Of a DNA stretch of 64,000 bases, positions 1-8,504 are shown in pieces. The stretch is from assembly GCA_017430135.1 (NCBI GenBank), contig JAFRNM010000008.1, forward strand, positions 1 through 64,000, given 5' to 3'. Below the pieces are notes generated by a model. It was not told the origin of the DNA. It was given only the letters and a program-made list of their open reading frames with translations, and did not search any database. This DNA is from Clostridia bacterium (GTDB taxonomy: Bacteria; Bacillota; Clostridia; TANB77; CAG-508). Numbering within the stretch: the stretch's first letter is position 1; the number at the start of each line of letters is the position of its first letter. Made by a program: the position numbers and the translations under genes.

Positions 1-641
1 ATATATTTAGTCGAAAGAATTTTATCTAATAATTCATAATTTTGAAGTATGTTTTCTTTCCTCTTTTTTAATATATCAATTCTAGTTTCTAATTCATATA
101 CAGAATCAAGGCAGTTTTGATACTCTTTCTTTAATTCATTATACTCTATTTCATCTTTTTCCTTTAATTTATTTAGGTCTTTATAAAATATGTCATGTCC
201 AATTTCAATTAAATTATGAGACATCACTGTTACAAGTTGAATTTCGCATTTAAAATTATTATATATTTCTGATTTTAATTTCACCGTTATATTATTTGCA
301 TTATAATCAAATCTTTGGTTCGTACAATAAACAATGTTAAAATTTTCATTTATAATATTATAAATAAAATCAAATTGCTTATTATCATATAGAACAATTC
401 TTATACCACATAAATCATTTAAATTTTGTATATCGTTATCCAATTGTTTTAATATATTAGGATTATTCATCAGTTTCAATTTTAGTGAATTTAAATCTTT
501 AATTCTACTTGTTAAATTCTGATATTTGATTTTATTTTCTATAATAAGATTTTCAATTTTATTTTTTATATATTTTTCAAAATCTACATATTTTAGTTGT
601 AAACTTAAGTATTGATTTAATAATTCTTCGATTAATTCCAA
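1..641 (-). CDS. RelA/SpoT-domain protein, divergent (C-terminus runs off the window)
   Basis: An open frame runs from a TTG at 641 (GGAGG 5 bases upstream) off the left edge, giving at least 213 residues. It has the layout of a RelA/SpoT nucleotidyltransferase domain: a charged N-terminal helix, LTSRIKDL near residue 43, then DLCGIRIVLYD (compare D-x-x-G-x-R-I/V in (p)ppGpp synthetases), CEIQLVTVMSH and the H-D-x-x-Y-K end motif (HDIFYKD). The usual GYRSLH substrate loop is replaced by a short DYNANN-like stretch, so activity cannot be assumed. No HD hydrolase domain is visible. It lies 17 bases after the DUF5677-like gene and is probably co-transcribed with it. Toxic small alarmone synthetases of phage-defence systems are the closest functional analogy; that role is inferred. 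Confidence 0.7.
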   Translation of the reverse strand, partial: MELIEELLNQYLSLQLKYVDFEKYIKNKIENLIIENKIKYQNLTSRIKDLNSLKLKLMNNPNILKQLDNDIQNLNDLCGIRIVLYDNKQFDFIYNIINENFNIVYCTNQRFDYNANNITVKLKSEIYNNFKCEIQLVTVMSHNLIEIGHDIFYKDLNKLKEKDEIEYNELKKEYQNCLDSVYELETRIDILKKRKENILQNYELLDKILSTKY

Positions 642-658
642 GGTAACCTCCTAATAAC

Positions 659-1558
659 TTATTTTTCATTTTTAATTTCACCTAGTTTTTCTCTTTCCTT
701 TTGGGTAAAATATTTGCTTAAGTAATAGTTACAAAACATATCCCATGTTTCTTTTTGTATGTCATTATTTACTATCTCTTTTTCACAATTCATAGCATAA
801 TGATTAATTAATTTCTTTTCACTATCAATTCTAATATTAAAAAGATCATCAGGTTCTCCAAATATATTTTTACTAAATTTGCTTAAATTTTCAATATTTT
901 TTTTATCATTTAATAAATTACTCATCATATCAGGCATCAATATCCCATTTAAAATAAATAACTCATCAGCTATTTTGTAAAATTTTATCTTGGTACATAC
1001 AGCATCTGTATAAATAAGAATAATAGAATAAATTAGAAAAACGAATAAAAAACTATTTAAGTATTCTTTTAATTCATTATTCTTTTGAATCAAATACATA
1101 AATTCATTCACTTTAGTTGCATGTGAATACTTACATAAGTATTCATATACATATGTTAAAATCCCTTTTCCTAAAATATTATCAAAATTTTCATCTTTTT
1201 CAATAATACTAAAATATTTATTAAAATCTTTTGCTATATACTCTCTTATAACACTCATTTTATCTTTTTCTTTACTTTTTATTATTTTATTATACGAATC
1301 TAATATTTCTTGGTTATCATCTAATACAATAGCTTTTAGTGTCATCTCATAAATATTTCTTAGACAAAGTAATGCTACATTTATTTGACCATTTTCCATT
1401 AATTTCATAGTATCAATAATTAGTTCCCCTGAAGCACATAAATTATTTTTGCAAGAATCATTTAAATTTTTTTTATTCTTAATTCTTTCAACAATTTTTT
1501 TTATTTGTCTAATATACATTTTGTTACATATTTTTATACATTGATTTATATTTTCCAT
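659..1558 (-). CDS. DUF5677-like protein
   Basis: 299 residues, mostly helical, with no signal peptide. The stretch around residues 60-90 (ALLCLRNIYEMTLKAIVLD) resembles the conserved helix of DUF5677 proteins, and YSHATKVNEF near residue 145 resembles their later conserved polar motif. A hydrophobic helix follows at about 170-190. DUF5677 proteins are often found in defence islands and have been compared with HEPN-type helical domains, but no biochemical function is known to me. It precedes the RelA/SpoT-domain gene by 17 bases on the same strand, so the two probably form a unit. The family assignment is tentative. Confidence 0.5.
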   Translation of the reverse strand: MENINQCIKICNKMYIRQIKKIVERIKNKKNLNDSCKNNLCASGELIIDTMKLMENGQINVALLCLRNIYEMTLKAIVLDDNQEILDSYNKIIKSKEKDKMSVIREYIAKDFNKYFSIIEKDENFDNILGKGILTYVYEYLCKYSHATKVNEFMYLIQKNNELKEYLNSFLFVFLIYSIILIYTDAVCTKIKFYKIADELFILNGILMPDMMSNLLNDKKNIENLSKFSKNIFGEPDDLFNIRIDSEKKLINHYAMNCEKEIVNNDIQKETWDMFCNYYLSKYFTQKEREKLGEIKNEK

Positions 1559-1628
1559 TTTTTTCCTTTCTTATATTAAAACTAAATAATTAACAAATAT
1601 AATTTGAAATTATATTTGTTAAATTTCT

Positions 1629-2123
1629 TTATTTATACATTAATAATTTATAAATAACATAAAACGATAAATTGAACAAAACCAAGAAGGTACATCTTAA
1701 TGTAACTGATTTATCACTTCTATCATTCCAAATACTTATTATCCTACAATTCAATTTTTTCAAGCTTTTTTCATGTATTTTACACAATATAGAAAATACT
1801 ATCATTACAATTTTTACAATAATGTTGGGTAAAATAAACTTTATAATTTCATATATTAAAAAAAAATACATTATATAAAATATATCTATTATATTTGTTT
1901 TATTTTTATATACTAATTTCAATATTAAGTAAAATTCTATTAATTTGACAAATATATAAATCCATTTTTCAAATAAATGATAAAAAAAGCATATCGATAA
2001 TTCACTTGCTAAAATCAAACTAAAAAAAAGAATATTTTTTTCTAGTTTTACGCCATCCTTATAACTTGAAACAATAATTACAAAACTAAATACAATAATT
2101 ATACTACTTACTATTTCCCTCAT
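1629..2123 (-). CDS. Small multi-pass membrane protein, unknown
   Basis: 164 residues, almost entirely hydrophobic, with about four transmembrane helices (roughly 4-20, 30-50, 55-70 and 80-110) and a final one at 145-162. A short basic loop (KLNCRIISIWNDRSDKS) lies between the last helices. I do not recognise the family. Its start overlaps the end of the upstream 133-residue gene by 20 bases, which implies translational coupling and a joint function. The position inside a defence island makes a membrane effector possible, but nothing in the sequence proves it. Confidence 0.6.
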   Translation of the reverse strand: MREIVSSIIIVFSFVIIVSSYKDGVKLEKNILFFSLILASELSICFFYHLFEKWIYIFVKLIEFYLILKLVYKNKTNIIDIFYIMYFFLIYEIIKFILPNIIVKIVMIVFSILCKIHEKSLKKLNCRIISIWNDRSDKSVTLRCTFLVLFNLSFYVIYKLLMYK

Positions 2124-2505
2124 AATCTTTTATCCAATCTTTATTCTCATCATTTATCCATTTAAAAGGAATTTCTTGCAGTTCTTTTACATTTATAGGT
2201 TTATTTTTTCTTACATTCATTACTATTTTTAAAAATTTTCTATCATTCCATAGTTTTCTCATATCTTTATCAGATGCCTCATTGATACATTTTTTAGTTT
2301 GTATTCTATATATCTCTCCCGTATAAATATTTAATTTTGTATCATCATCTAAAAAATGTGCATGTGGATATGATGGCCATATATCTTTATCATTTTCATG
2401 AATTTCTATTTTATGATTAAATATTTTATATTCTGTCCTATATAAAAAAGGATTAAAATCATAAATCAAATAAAATAACTTTTTAAAAAATTGTTTAAAT
2501 ATCAT
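2104..2505 (-). CDS. Unknown 133-aa protein with IWPSYPHAH motif
   Basis: 133 residues with a hydrophobic N-terminal segment (residues 2-20) that could be a membrane anchor. The most distinctive part is IHENDKDIWPSYPHAH followed by KLNIYTGEIY at about residues 35-65; three histidines and several acids there could bind a metal. I have seen similar WPSYPHAH...YTGE strings only in unannotated proteins and cannot give a function. It overlaps the downstream membrane gene by 20 bases, so the two act as a coupled pair. Confidence 0.6.
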   Translation of the reverse strand: MIFKQFFKKLFYLIYDFNPFLYRTEYKIFNHKIEIHENDKDIWPSYPHAHFLDDDTKLNIYTGEIYRIQTKKCINEASDKDMRKLWNDRKFLKIVMNVRKNKPINVKELQEIPFKWINDENKDWIKDYEGNSK

Positions 2506-2675
2506 ATATACCCTCTATCAAATTTTTTTCTTATTTTTTACCATACATTTGCTTTTCCTAATTAGTATATCTCTTTCCATTTGCAAAATCTGTCGAAACT
2601 TGTCATTAATTATCAAAATAGCAAAATAATTGTGTAATTCAAATTACATTATTATCTTGCTTTTCATAAGTATTT

Positions 2676-3608
2676 TTATATAAAACTATCTGGAACAAGT
2701 CCTAAATTATTAATTATTTCGTTTGATCGCTCCAAGCAATCATGCATTTCTATAACTTCTGTATAATTCCATGTTTTTAATTTTGTTTCAATATCTCTTA
2801 TTCCTTTTGATTCTCTTTTTATTTTTTCTATTTGCTTTTCATCTGATACAGCAACAATAGCTTGTACTGCAAAATTGTTAGTAGCTTTCTACAAATTTAA
2901 TATTAAACTATCTATACTTCCATGTGTTTGAACTTCGAAAGCATAAATTACCTTTCCCATATTTCCTATTTGTGCTTGCCAAATGGCATCAACAACTGCT
3001 CCATCTGCAATTTTAACCTCTGATTCACTTTCAAAACCTAGCCATTGCCCTATTTCTACTATTTGATTTATTATATCGTTATGAATAAATTGTTTTTCAT
3101 CCTTTTCTATTTGAATATCATCAATTATTTCTTCATTTTTCTCTTTTTTAGATAATGGATATACAATATCCCAAAACATATAATCAACTATGAGTAAATC
3201 TACATTTGTTACATTATTTTCATTAAGTTTTTCCTTTATTTCTTTAGCAATGGTACACAAATTCTTATAATTTTTTCCAGTATATTGATAATTATGAGAT
3301 GGAACATTTTCAACTTCTAAATATCTAAAACATTCACATGTAACTTTATTGCATATAACATATTCTTCTGAGTTAATATAACTTAATAATTCACTCATTG
3401 TTGATGGTCCAATTTGTTTTACATTTTTATAGAATTCATCCCATCTTTTAGCAATATCATCACTACCATATAATAGATCAATAAGTCGATTTTTTATATT
3501 TTCAAATCCATTTAACTCAATTATTTTGTCAGCAATATTCTTTTTATTTTCCCAGACAATCATTGACCAAAGTTTACCTATATATTCGGCAAATTCATCT
3601 TGTGTCAT
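2676..3608 (-). pseudogene. PD-(D/E)xK-like nuclease gene interrupted by in-frame TAG
   Basis: The frame opens at 3608 and reads 239 codons to a TAG at 2891-2889, then continues in the same frame for another 70 codons to a TAA at 2678. The part after the TAG is clearly coding (KATNNFAVQAIVAVS...) and completes a restriction-endonuclease-like core: VVDAIW, then YAFEVQTHGS, then a helix and AIVAVS, the usual D...E-x-Q/K layout. A GPSTMSELL helix lies near residue 68. The intact product would be about 310 residues. It follows the HNH endonuclease and methylase genes, so it was probably an accessory nuclease of that system. A CAG-to-TAG change is the simplest cause. General TAG readthrough is unlikely because the gene ending at 13459 stops with tandem TAG. 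Confidence 0.7.
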
Positions 3609-3766
3609 TTTTTAATTTTTTCTCTTGTCCACGATTTATAAGTATGCCTTCCTTTCGTTTCTCTCATTTATATCTCCAATATCTCCAACATCTGTTACAT
3701 GCTTTATGTACCTTTGTACTACATTACTTAATTTTATTTCATTCATATTAAGATCTCCATTCTTCT

Positions 3767-5155
3767 TTATTTTAACACTCTATTTTTATGAATTTCTAAA
3801 TAATTATGCATGCTTTCATTGTAATCTTTTTCATCTATATGAAAACTATTATCCAATATATATGGTTCTGACTCCTCGGCTACCATTGCAAATTTTTCTT
3901 CTATTTCCTCTTTAGGAGTATTAAATGTAATGCTTTTCACAAATCTTTTTTGCTTTTCATTTAGTTTATCCGAAATAATCATCTTATCATTTTCGAAATA
4001 TATTAATCCATATTCAAATAATTTATCATGATTTGAACATAACCAAAGTCCATTATCACCATCTACAGCCATAGCTCTTCTTTCTTTAAATGGTATTTCT
4101 AATTTATTAATATCACATACTCTATGAATATGAGAAGCAATAATTAAATTTTGAATATCACAATGACACAAATAACATCTCTTTGTGTCATCAACAATAA
4201 CTGGTTTTCCATTTGAAGCTAAAACCACATTACCATCGTCACCACGTTTACAATTGTACTTGTATAATAAATTTCTCATAAACTCTGCTTGATATCTTGC
4301 ATCTCTATTTTCATCAGAAAGATTTTCATATTCTTCATTTTCAACATATGTTATTGAATCAGCATAATAAACAACATTTAAATCCTTTAATACTCTTTTA
4401 AACTTTTGATTTTCTTCATTAGTAGATGATTCAAAAGCAAAAGTACCATTATCTGTCACTTCATATAAAAATATTTTTTTATCTTCTTTGAGTGCTAAAT
4501 TTGCTAAAACATACAGAATAAAAATACTTTCTCTACCATTTGCGCCAAAAGTTTTTCCATAAAAAACGTATGAATTATCATTTTCAATAACATAAGAAGG
4601 TTTATTTCCTCTATTTGTAGACGATACCTGATTTCTTGCTTTTTTCCATTCTTCAATTGATTCAAATGGAAAAGCAATACTTCTTCTAATATCTGTACTA
4701 AATTCAAATTCATTTAAAATTTTAATACCAACAGTTTTAGCTAATCTATAGTAAATTTGTTGTGCCTTTGTTTTTGCTCTATTATGAGTTGTTCCTTTTA
4801 AATATAATTCCATTGATTTATGTTTTACAGTTTGATCAAGGTAATATTCAGCAATAGCCATTGGTATAAATTGAGCAAAATATGCATTAGTAGAGCCTGT
4901 ATCTCCAGGTTTTATGGTATAGTCAGCACTTAGTGTAATCCATTTTTTATCCAAATCAGTTTCAACTATAATATATTGTCCATCACTTCTATTTTCAAAA
5001 ATAATCTCATAATCAGAAAATTGATTTCCAAGAGATAACGATATAATTTGGTCTAGTTCTTTTTTATTAATTTTAGAAACATCATTTGAAGCCTCTTTTG
5101 TATTAAAGTACGCATCAATATTATCATTATCTGTTGGTACATAAACTTTAATCAT
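3767..5155 (-). CDS. HNH restriction endonuclease (Type II candidate)
   Basis: 462 residues. The C-terminal third carries an HNH-type zinc/catalytic core: CYLCHCDIQNLIIASHIHRV at about residues 335-355, then DGDNGLWLCSNHDKLFEYG near 380-400, where the H of ASHIHR, the N of NGL and the H of SNHD are the expected residues. The N-terminal two thirds, including FGANGRESIFILYVLANLAL, is probably the specificity part and is not recognisable. The start overlaps the methylase end by 8 bases, so endonuclease and methylase are translationally coupled. HNH endonucleases beside adenine methylases are a standard Type II arrangement; the recognition site is unknown. Confidence 0.75.
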   Translation of the reverse strand: MIKVYVPTDNDNIDAYFNTKEASNDVSKINKKELDQIISLSLGNQFSDYEIIFENRSDGQYIIVETDLDKKWITLSADYTIKPGDTGSTNAYFAQFIPMAIAEYYLDQTVKHKSMELYLKGTTHNRAKTKAQQIYYRLAKTVGIKILNEFEFSTDIRRSIAFPFESIEEWKKARNQVSSTNRGNKPSYVIENDNSYVFYGKTFGANGRESIFILYVLANLALKEDKKIFLYEVTDNGTFAFESSTNEENQKFKRVLKDLNVVYYADSITYVENEEYENLSDENRDARYQAEFMRNLLYKYNCKRGDDGNVVLASNGKPVIVDDTKRCYLCHCDIQNLIIASHIHRVCDINKLEIPFKERRAMAVDGDNGLWLCSNHDKLFEYGLIYFENDKMIISDKLNEKQKRFVKSITFNTPKEEIEEKFAMVAEESEPYILDNSFHIDEKDYNESMHNYLEIHKNRVLK

Positions 5156-7016
5156 TTAAATCCCCCTTATTATAATTAACAATTATTACTTCTTTTCTTC
5201 CTCTTGCTTTTCCCTTATATTCTATTTTTCTATAATTTTTATGTTCTTGTAACCATTTTTTTAATATTTTATTTTCTTTACCTTTATGTTCTATAACATT
5301 TGAAAGCATGAATTTCCCTTTTACTTTATCAATTTTGTCCAAAAAATTCACTAATCTAATTTCATTTTCTTCATTCCATCCATTAAATCCTCTTTTCCCA
5401 TCATTATAACTTCCCAAAGTAATTAGATATGGAGGATCACAATAAAAGAATGTATCTTTTGCAATATATTTTTCTAATTGTTCAAAGTCTTCTGACATAA
5501 ATGTTATATTCTTTTCTTTTAGTCTTCTTGAAAAAGAAACTATTTTTTCTAAAATTTTATCGTTAAATCCTGATTGTCCAACTGGATTATTGTATTCTAG
5601 TGAAGAATTGAATCTGATTTGTTGTTGAAATCCGTATAATACTAAAACATAAAGCAATCTTGGATCCCTTATTGGTGGTTCAGGATGATTGTAATCTTTT
5701 CTAGCATTTACATATGCCTCTTTATCTTCTTTTTGCAATTTATATTTTTTTATAGTATTTATAATATATTTATATAAATCAAATGTATCAATATCCCTAA
5801 ACATTTGAATTAATTCTTTAACTTTAAAATTACAATCATTATATATTAATTCATTTACATCCATATTTACGCCAACATTAAATCCTCCTGCAAATAAATC
5901 AACAAAACGGTCAAATTTTTTTGGCATATTTTCTTTTAGAAAATCCATCATTTCTGATTTTCCACCCATATAGTTTAATGGTGAATAATAATTTATTTTA
6001 TTATCATCTTTTTTTTCTATATAGAAGATATATTCAAAATGTTCCCCGTCTTTTTTAGCTTTTGTATTTAAATATTTTTTGTATGTAAATTTCTTAAATT
6101 GATATGTTTCTTCTTTTCCATATCTTTTTAAAACACTTTCAATAAACTCTTTACTCATTATACCATCTGTGCTATAACTAACAATAATATATTTAAATTT
6201 AGCTTTAGCAATTATCTTTTCAAATTCAATATGCACCTTACCATCTTTTGAAAAATCTGACGTTTGAGAACTTGTATCTCTTGCTCCTGTTTTTCCTTTT
6301 ATTTCTGGATTATCATATTTAGCTATTGTTTCTAAAAGATGATATTGAACGGAATATTGATTTTTAGTGTATGGAGGGTCTAAATATAAAATATCTCCTT
6401 CGACATTTTCAATCAAATCTTCTATTTTCTTATTATAAACTATATTTTTTGTTCTAGCACATTCATTTGTTATTTGTACAGGTATATATTTCATAGGTTT
6501 TACTGCTCTTGGGTCCCAATCTTTTAAGTAAGCTCCATACACACCTGCAACATTTGCAACTTTTGAAATAGATTCAAGAAGTGATGCAATTAGAAAATAG
6601 TATTCTTCATCTGTTATTAATTGTTTTTGTTTCCACTCTTCTATTTTCCATCTTATATAATCAATCTTTCCGGCATTTTCTTTACAAAAATATTTTCGCT
6701 GAGATCCCCCTGGAGAATAATTCTTATATATGAACCCCTCTGCTATTTCATTACTTGAATTAAAATATTCAAAAGGATCAACTCCCAAGTTTTTATATTT
6801 CCCATCTGGTGTATTTAATTTTGCTTGACTTATAACATATGACATATATAAATTATCATTTGCTATTATTTTAAATCTATCCTTAAAAAATTCCCCGACA
6901 GTTGATGTCCCACTAAATGCATCAAAAAAAGATTTACACTTTTTATCAAGTTTATTATTAACAATAACTTCTTCAATTTCTTTTAAAATTTTTTCCTTAT
7001 TACCTATATATCTCAT
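5148..7016 (-). CDS. Fused two-domain D12-class adenine-N6 DNA methyltransferase
   Basis: 622 residues containing two D12 methyltransferase units. Unit one begins MRYIGNKEKIL with an SAM motif FFDAFSGTSTVGEFF and a catalytic DPPY (ILYLDPPYTKNQYS) near residue 215. Unit two begins NYMGGKSEMMDFL near 350, with SAM motif FVDLFAGGFNVG and DPPY (FYCDPPYLITLGS) near 530. Head-to-tail fusion of two such domains is known from M.FokI, where each unit modifies one strand of an asymmetric site, so an asymmetric target is likely here. It sits between the small HTH gene and the HNH endonuclease and protects the host from the latter. Confidence 0.88.
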   Translation of the reverse strand: MRYIGNKEKILKEIEEVIVNNKLDKKCKSFFDAFSGTSTVGEFFKDRFKIIANDNLYMSYVISQAKLNTPDGKYKNLGVDPFEYFNSSNEIAEGFIYKNYSPGGSQRKYFCKENAGKIDYIRWKIEEWKQKQLITDEEYYFLIASLLESISKVANVAGVYGAYLKDWDPRAVKPMKYIPVQITNECARTKNIVYNKKIEDLIENVEGDILYLDPPYTKNQYSVQYHLLETIAKYDNPEIKGKTGARDTSSQTSDFSKDGKVHIEFEKIIAKAKFKYIIVSYSTDGIMSKEFIESVLKRYGKEETYQFKKFTYKKYLNTKAKKDGEHFEYIFYIEKKDDNKINYYSPLNYMGGKSEMMDFLKENMPKKFDRFVDLFAGGFNVGVNMDVNELIYNDCNFKVKELIQMFRDIDTFDLYKYIINTIKKYKLQKEDKEAYVNARKDYNHPEPPIRDPRLLYVLVLYGFQQQIRFNSSLEYNNPVGQSGFNDKILEKIVSFSRRLKEKNITFMSEDFEQLEKYIAKDTFFYCDPPYLITLGSYNDGKRGFNGWNEENEIRLVNFLDKIDKVKGKFMLSNVIEHKGKENKILKKWLQEHKNYRKIEYKGKARGRKEVIIVNYNKGDLND

Positions 7017-7029
7017 AACGTACCTCTTT

Positions 7030-7257
7030 TTATTTATTTTTCTTTTCCCATTTAATATCGTAGCCTAATATATCCGCAATTTCTTTTATTTCAGAATATT
7101 TTATTGTACCTCTTGTAAGTTTATTAGACAAATTTTGTAAAGTCGTTCTGCCTTCATCATCAAGCAAATCAGCTATTTTTTTCATTGTGAAACCTTCCTT
7201 TACAATGTAGGACTTCACTTCATTTTTTATAGTCCTTGGTTCTTCTTTTCTTTTCAT
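7030..7257 (-). CDS. Small HTH regulator of the R-M cluster (controller-like)
   Basis: About 75 residues with a lambda-repressor-type helix-turn-helix (FTMKKIADLLDDEG...NLSNKLTRGTIKYSEI, about 25-60). The second of two close ATGs (7257) is preferred: it stands 7 bases from AGGAG, while the first (7263) is almost on top of it. It is the first gene of the restriction-modification cluster and lies 13 bases before the methylase. Two identical inverted repeats stand directly upstream, as expected for autoregulatory controller proteins that delay endonuclease expression. The controller role is inferred from this layout. Confidence 0.7.
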   Translation of the reverse strand: MKRKEEPRTIKNEVKSYIVKEGFTMKKIADLLDDEGRTTLQNLSNKLTRGTIKYSEIKEIADILGYDIKWEKKNK

Positions 7258-7283
7258 AGTCATTCTCCTATTTAACTATTTTC

Positions 7284-7365
7284 TATATTATACTTTATAG
7301 TATATTTTTTTGCAATATATTTTAATAATATTTATTATAATTTTATATTATACTTTATAGTATAT
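7284..7365 (-). promoter_or_regulatory. Paired operators upstream of the R-M controller
   Basis: An identical 22-base sequence occurs at 7284-7305 and 7344-7365. Each copy contains the inverted repeat TATACT-TTAT-AGTATA (7289-7304 and 7349-7364), with centres 60 bases apart. They stand immediately upstream of the small HTH gene, within the expected promoter region. Duplicate palindromes at a controller gene are typical operators for a dimeric HTH protein binding its own promoter. Confidence 0.6.
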
Positions 7366-7608
7366 ATTTCAAAATCAGGTGCAAAAAACTCCAGCACCTA
7401 TTGAAGCTATTGATATTACAATATCAAATCACATTATTTATAACTTTAATTTGCCATTTATGTAATAGATTTTAATGCTTTCAAATTTATTTCAATGTTC
7501 TTTAAAATGCTTATATATCATGTTATTTATATTTTTAATTGTTAGTTATTAATCTCTTGGGTTTTAATAAAAAAGCTCTCAGCTCTAGGCTGAAAGCTTT
7601 AATTTTAG
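7366..7608. other. Intergenic region with a terminator-like hairpin beside a tRNA relic
   Basis: No open frame worth calling is seen. Near 7570-7603 an imperfect hairpin (AAAGCTCTCAGC / GCTGAAAGCTTT) is followed on the minus strand by a T-run. It stands directly downstream of the tRNA 3'-half relic on that strand and looks like the terminator that once served the tRNA gene. Confidence 0.4.
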
Positions 7609-7653
7609 TGGTTGTGTGGGTAAGACTCAAACTTACGGCCTTCGGTTTATGAG
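7609..7653 (-). pseudogene. tRNA 3'-half relic (CAT anticodon loop to CCA)
   Basis: Read on the minus strand, 45 bases match the 3' half of a tRNA: anticodon loop CTCATAA, stem ACCGA, variable AGGCC, T-stem GTAAG / CTTAC around loop TTTGAGT, acceptor CCACACA, then A and CCA. The T-loop has lost the usual C56, and no 5' half lies beside it. Tyrosine recombinases commonly integrate at the anticodon loop and duplicate the tRNA 3' end, so this is best read as a decayed attachment site of a mobile island. The truncated integrase gene at 8505-8981 is close by. Confidence 0.6.
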
Positions 7654-7873
7654 AATTAAATTATCCATTTTTGAAGTTTATTGAAATGTTTAGTTTTTAT
7701 TGAAATATAAGTATTTATAGCACTTTTCTTTTACTGAACTCTTTAGTACATTTTTGTGGGCTTTTGTCCCCTTTCCGTCCCCAAGATTTTGAAAGTCTTG
7801 TCGCACAAGATGTTCAAATATACATTTGCAAATTGGGGACATTTTTGAATTTTATATAATTGGGAGTTTATTT

Positions 7874-8167
7874 ATGAATAATTTTTGAGAAGTTAATGAT
7901 GATATAATTAAAGAATGGTTAGAATTTAGAGAGGAAACTGCATTTTGCAATATGATTCCTCAAGATAAAAAATATTGTATATGTTTTGATGAATTGGCTG
8001 AAAAGATTTTGAATACTATGCCAAAACAAAATAAGAAATATGTTCAGAAACAATTAGATCAGCTCGATAAAAATTTCATGGATTATCTTTGCTACTGGAA
8101 TGAGAAATATTATAGAAATGGATTTGTAGATGGTTCACAGTTGGTTATGGGTTGCTTTGATAAATAA
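7874..8167 (+). pseudogene. Small protein gene interrupted by in-frame TGA at codon 5
   Basis: An ATG at 7874 with GGGAG upstream opens a frame that meets TGA at 7886-7888 (codon 5) and then stays open to 8167. Codons between the TGA and the next ATG (7952) are plainly coding-like (EVNDDIIKEWLEFREE). The full product would be 97 residues, acidic and soluble, probably helical, with a central PKQNKKYVQKQLDQLDKNF segment. TGG to TGA is the simplest cause. The shorter frame from 7952 has no evident ribosome site. I do not recognise the family; its location suggests mobile-element cargo. Confidence 0.5.
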
Positions 8168-8229
8168 TTTTGACATAGTGAATAATACATTGAGGAGATA
8201 GACAAACTATCTCCTCTCTCTTTGTACTT

Positions 8230-8499
8230 TTATTTAATTACTTTCATATTTTCATCTAATACTTTTATCAATTTCCAAGAATATGTATTATCAGCTGGAA
8301 GATATCCACTAAAAGTATTTCCATTTGCATATTTAATATATCCATAAGGATTACAATGTTTACCATCAGGTCTGATTTTTATTGTGTTAACAATACACCA
8401 ATTTCCAGTATTCCAACTATCTCGCATAATCATTATCTTTTTAAAATTGCTTTTTCTAGCCAAAGATAAAATAGTATCATATTCAGTTTTATCACTCAT
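8230..8499 (-). CDS. Hypothetical protein, 89 aa
   Basis: 89 residues with no signal peptide or membrane segment. The middle (NTIKIRPDGKHCNPYGYIKYANG) is rich in aromatic residues and glycine, and looks like a small beta-rich fold. It starts five bases after the stop of the truncated integrase gene on the same strand, so the two are probably co-transcribed. Family not recognised. Confidence 0.5.
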   Translation of the reverse strand: MSDKTEYDTILSLARKSNFKKIMIMRDSWNTGNWCIVNTIKIRPDGKHCNPYGYIKYANGNTFSGYLPADNTYSWKLIKVLDENMKVIK

Positions 8500-8504
8500 A
8501 ATAA

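Noticed and set aside
2676-3608. TAG recoded as glutamine throughout the organism
   Set aside because: The gene ending at 13459 stops with tandem TAG, and other genes (corrected chrA, for example) also end with TAG. A local nonsense mutation is simpler.
7740-7850. Minus-strand frame possibly from an integrase C-terminus
   Set aside because: About 50 codons are open but no catalytic motif (HxxR or Y) is visible, so the match to integrase is not supportable.
7874-8167. TGA recoded as tryptophan throughout the organism
   Set aside because: TGA ends the TOPRIM-like gene at 17911 in a normal way, and intact genes do not contain internal TGA.
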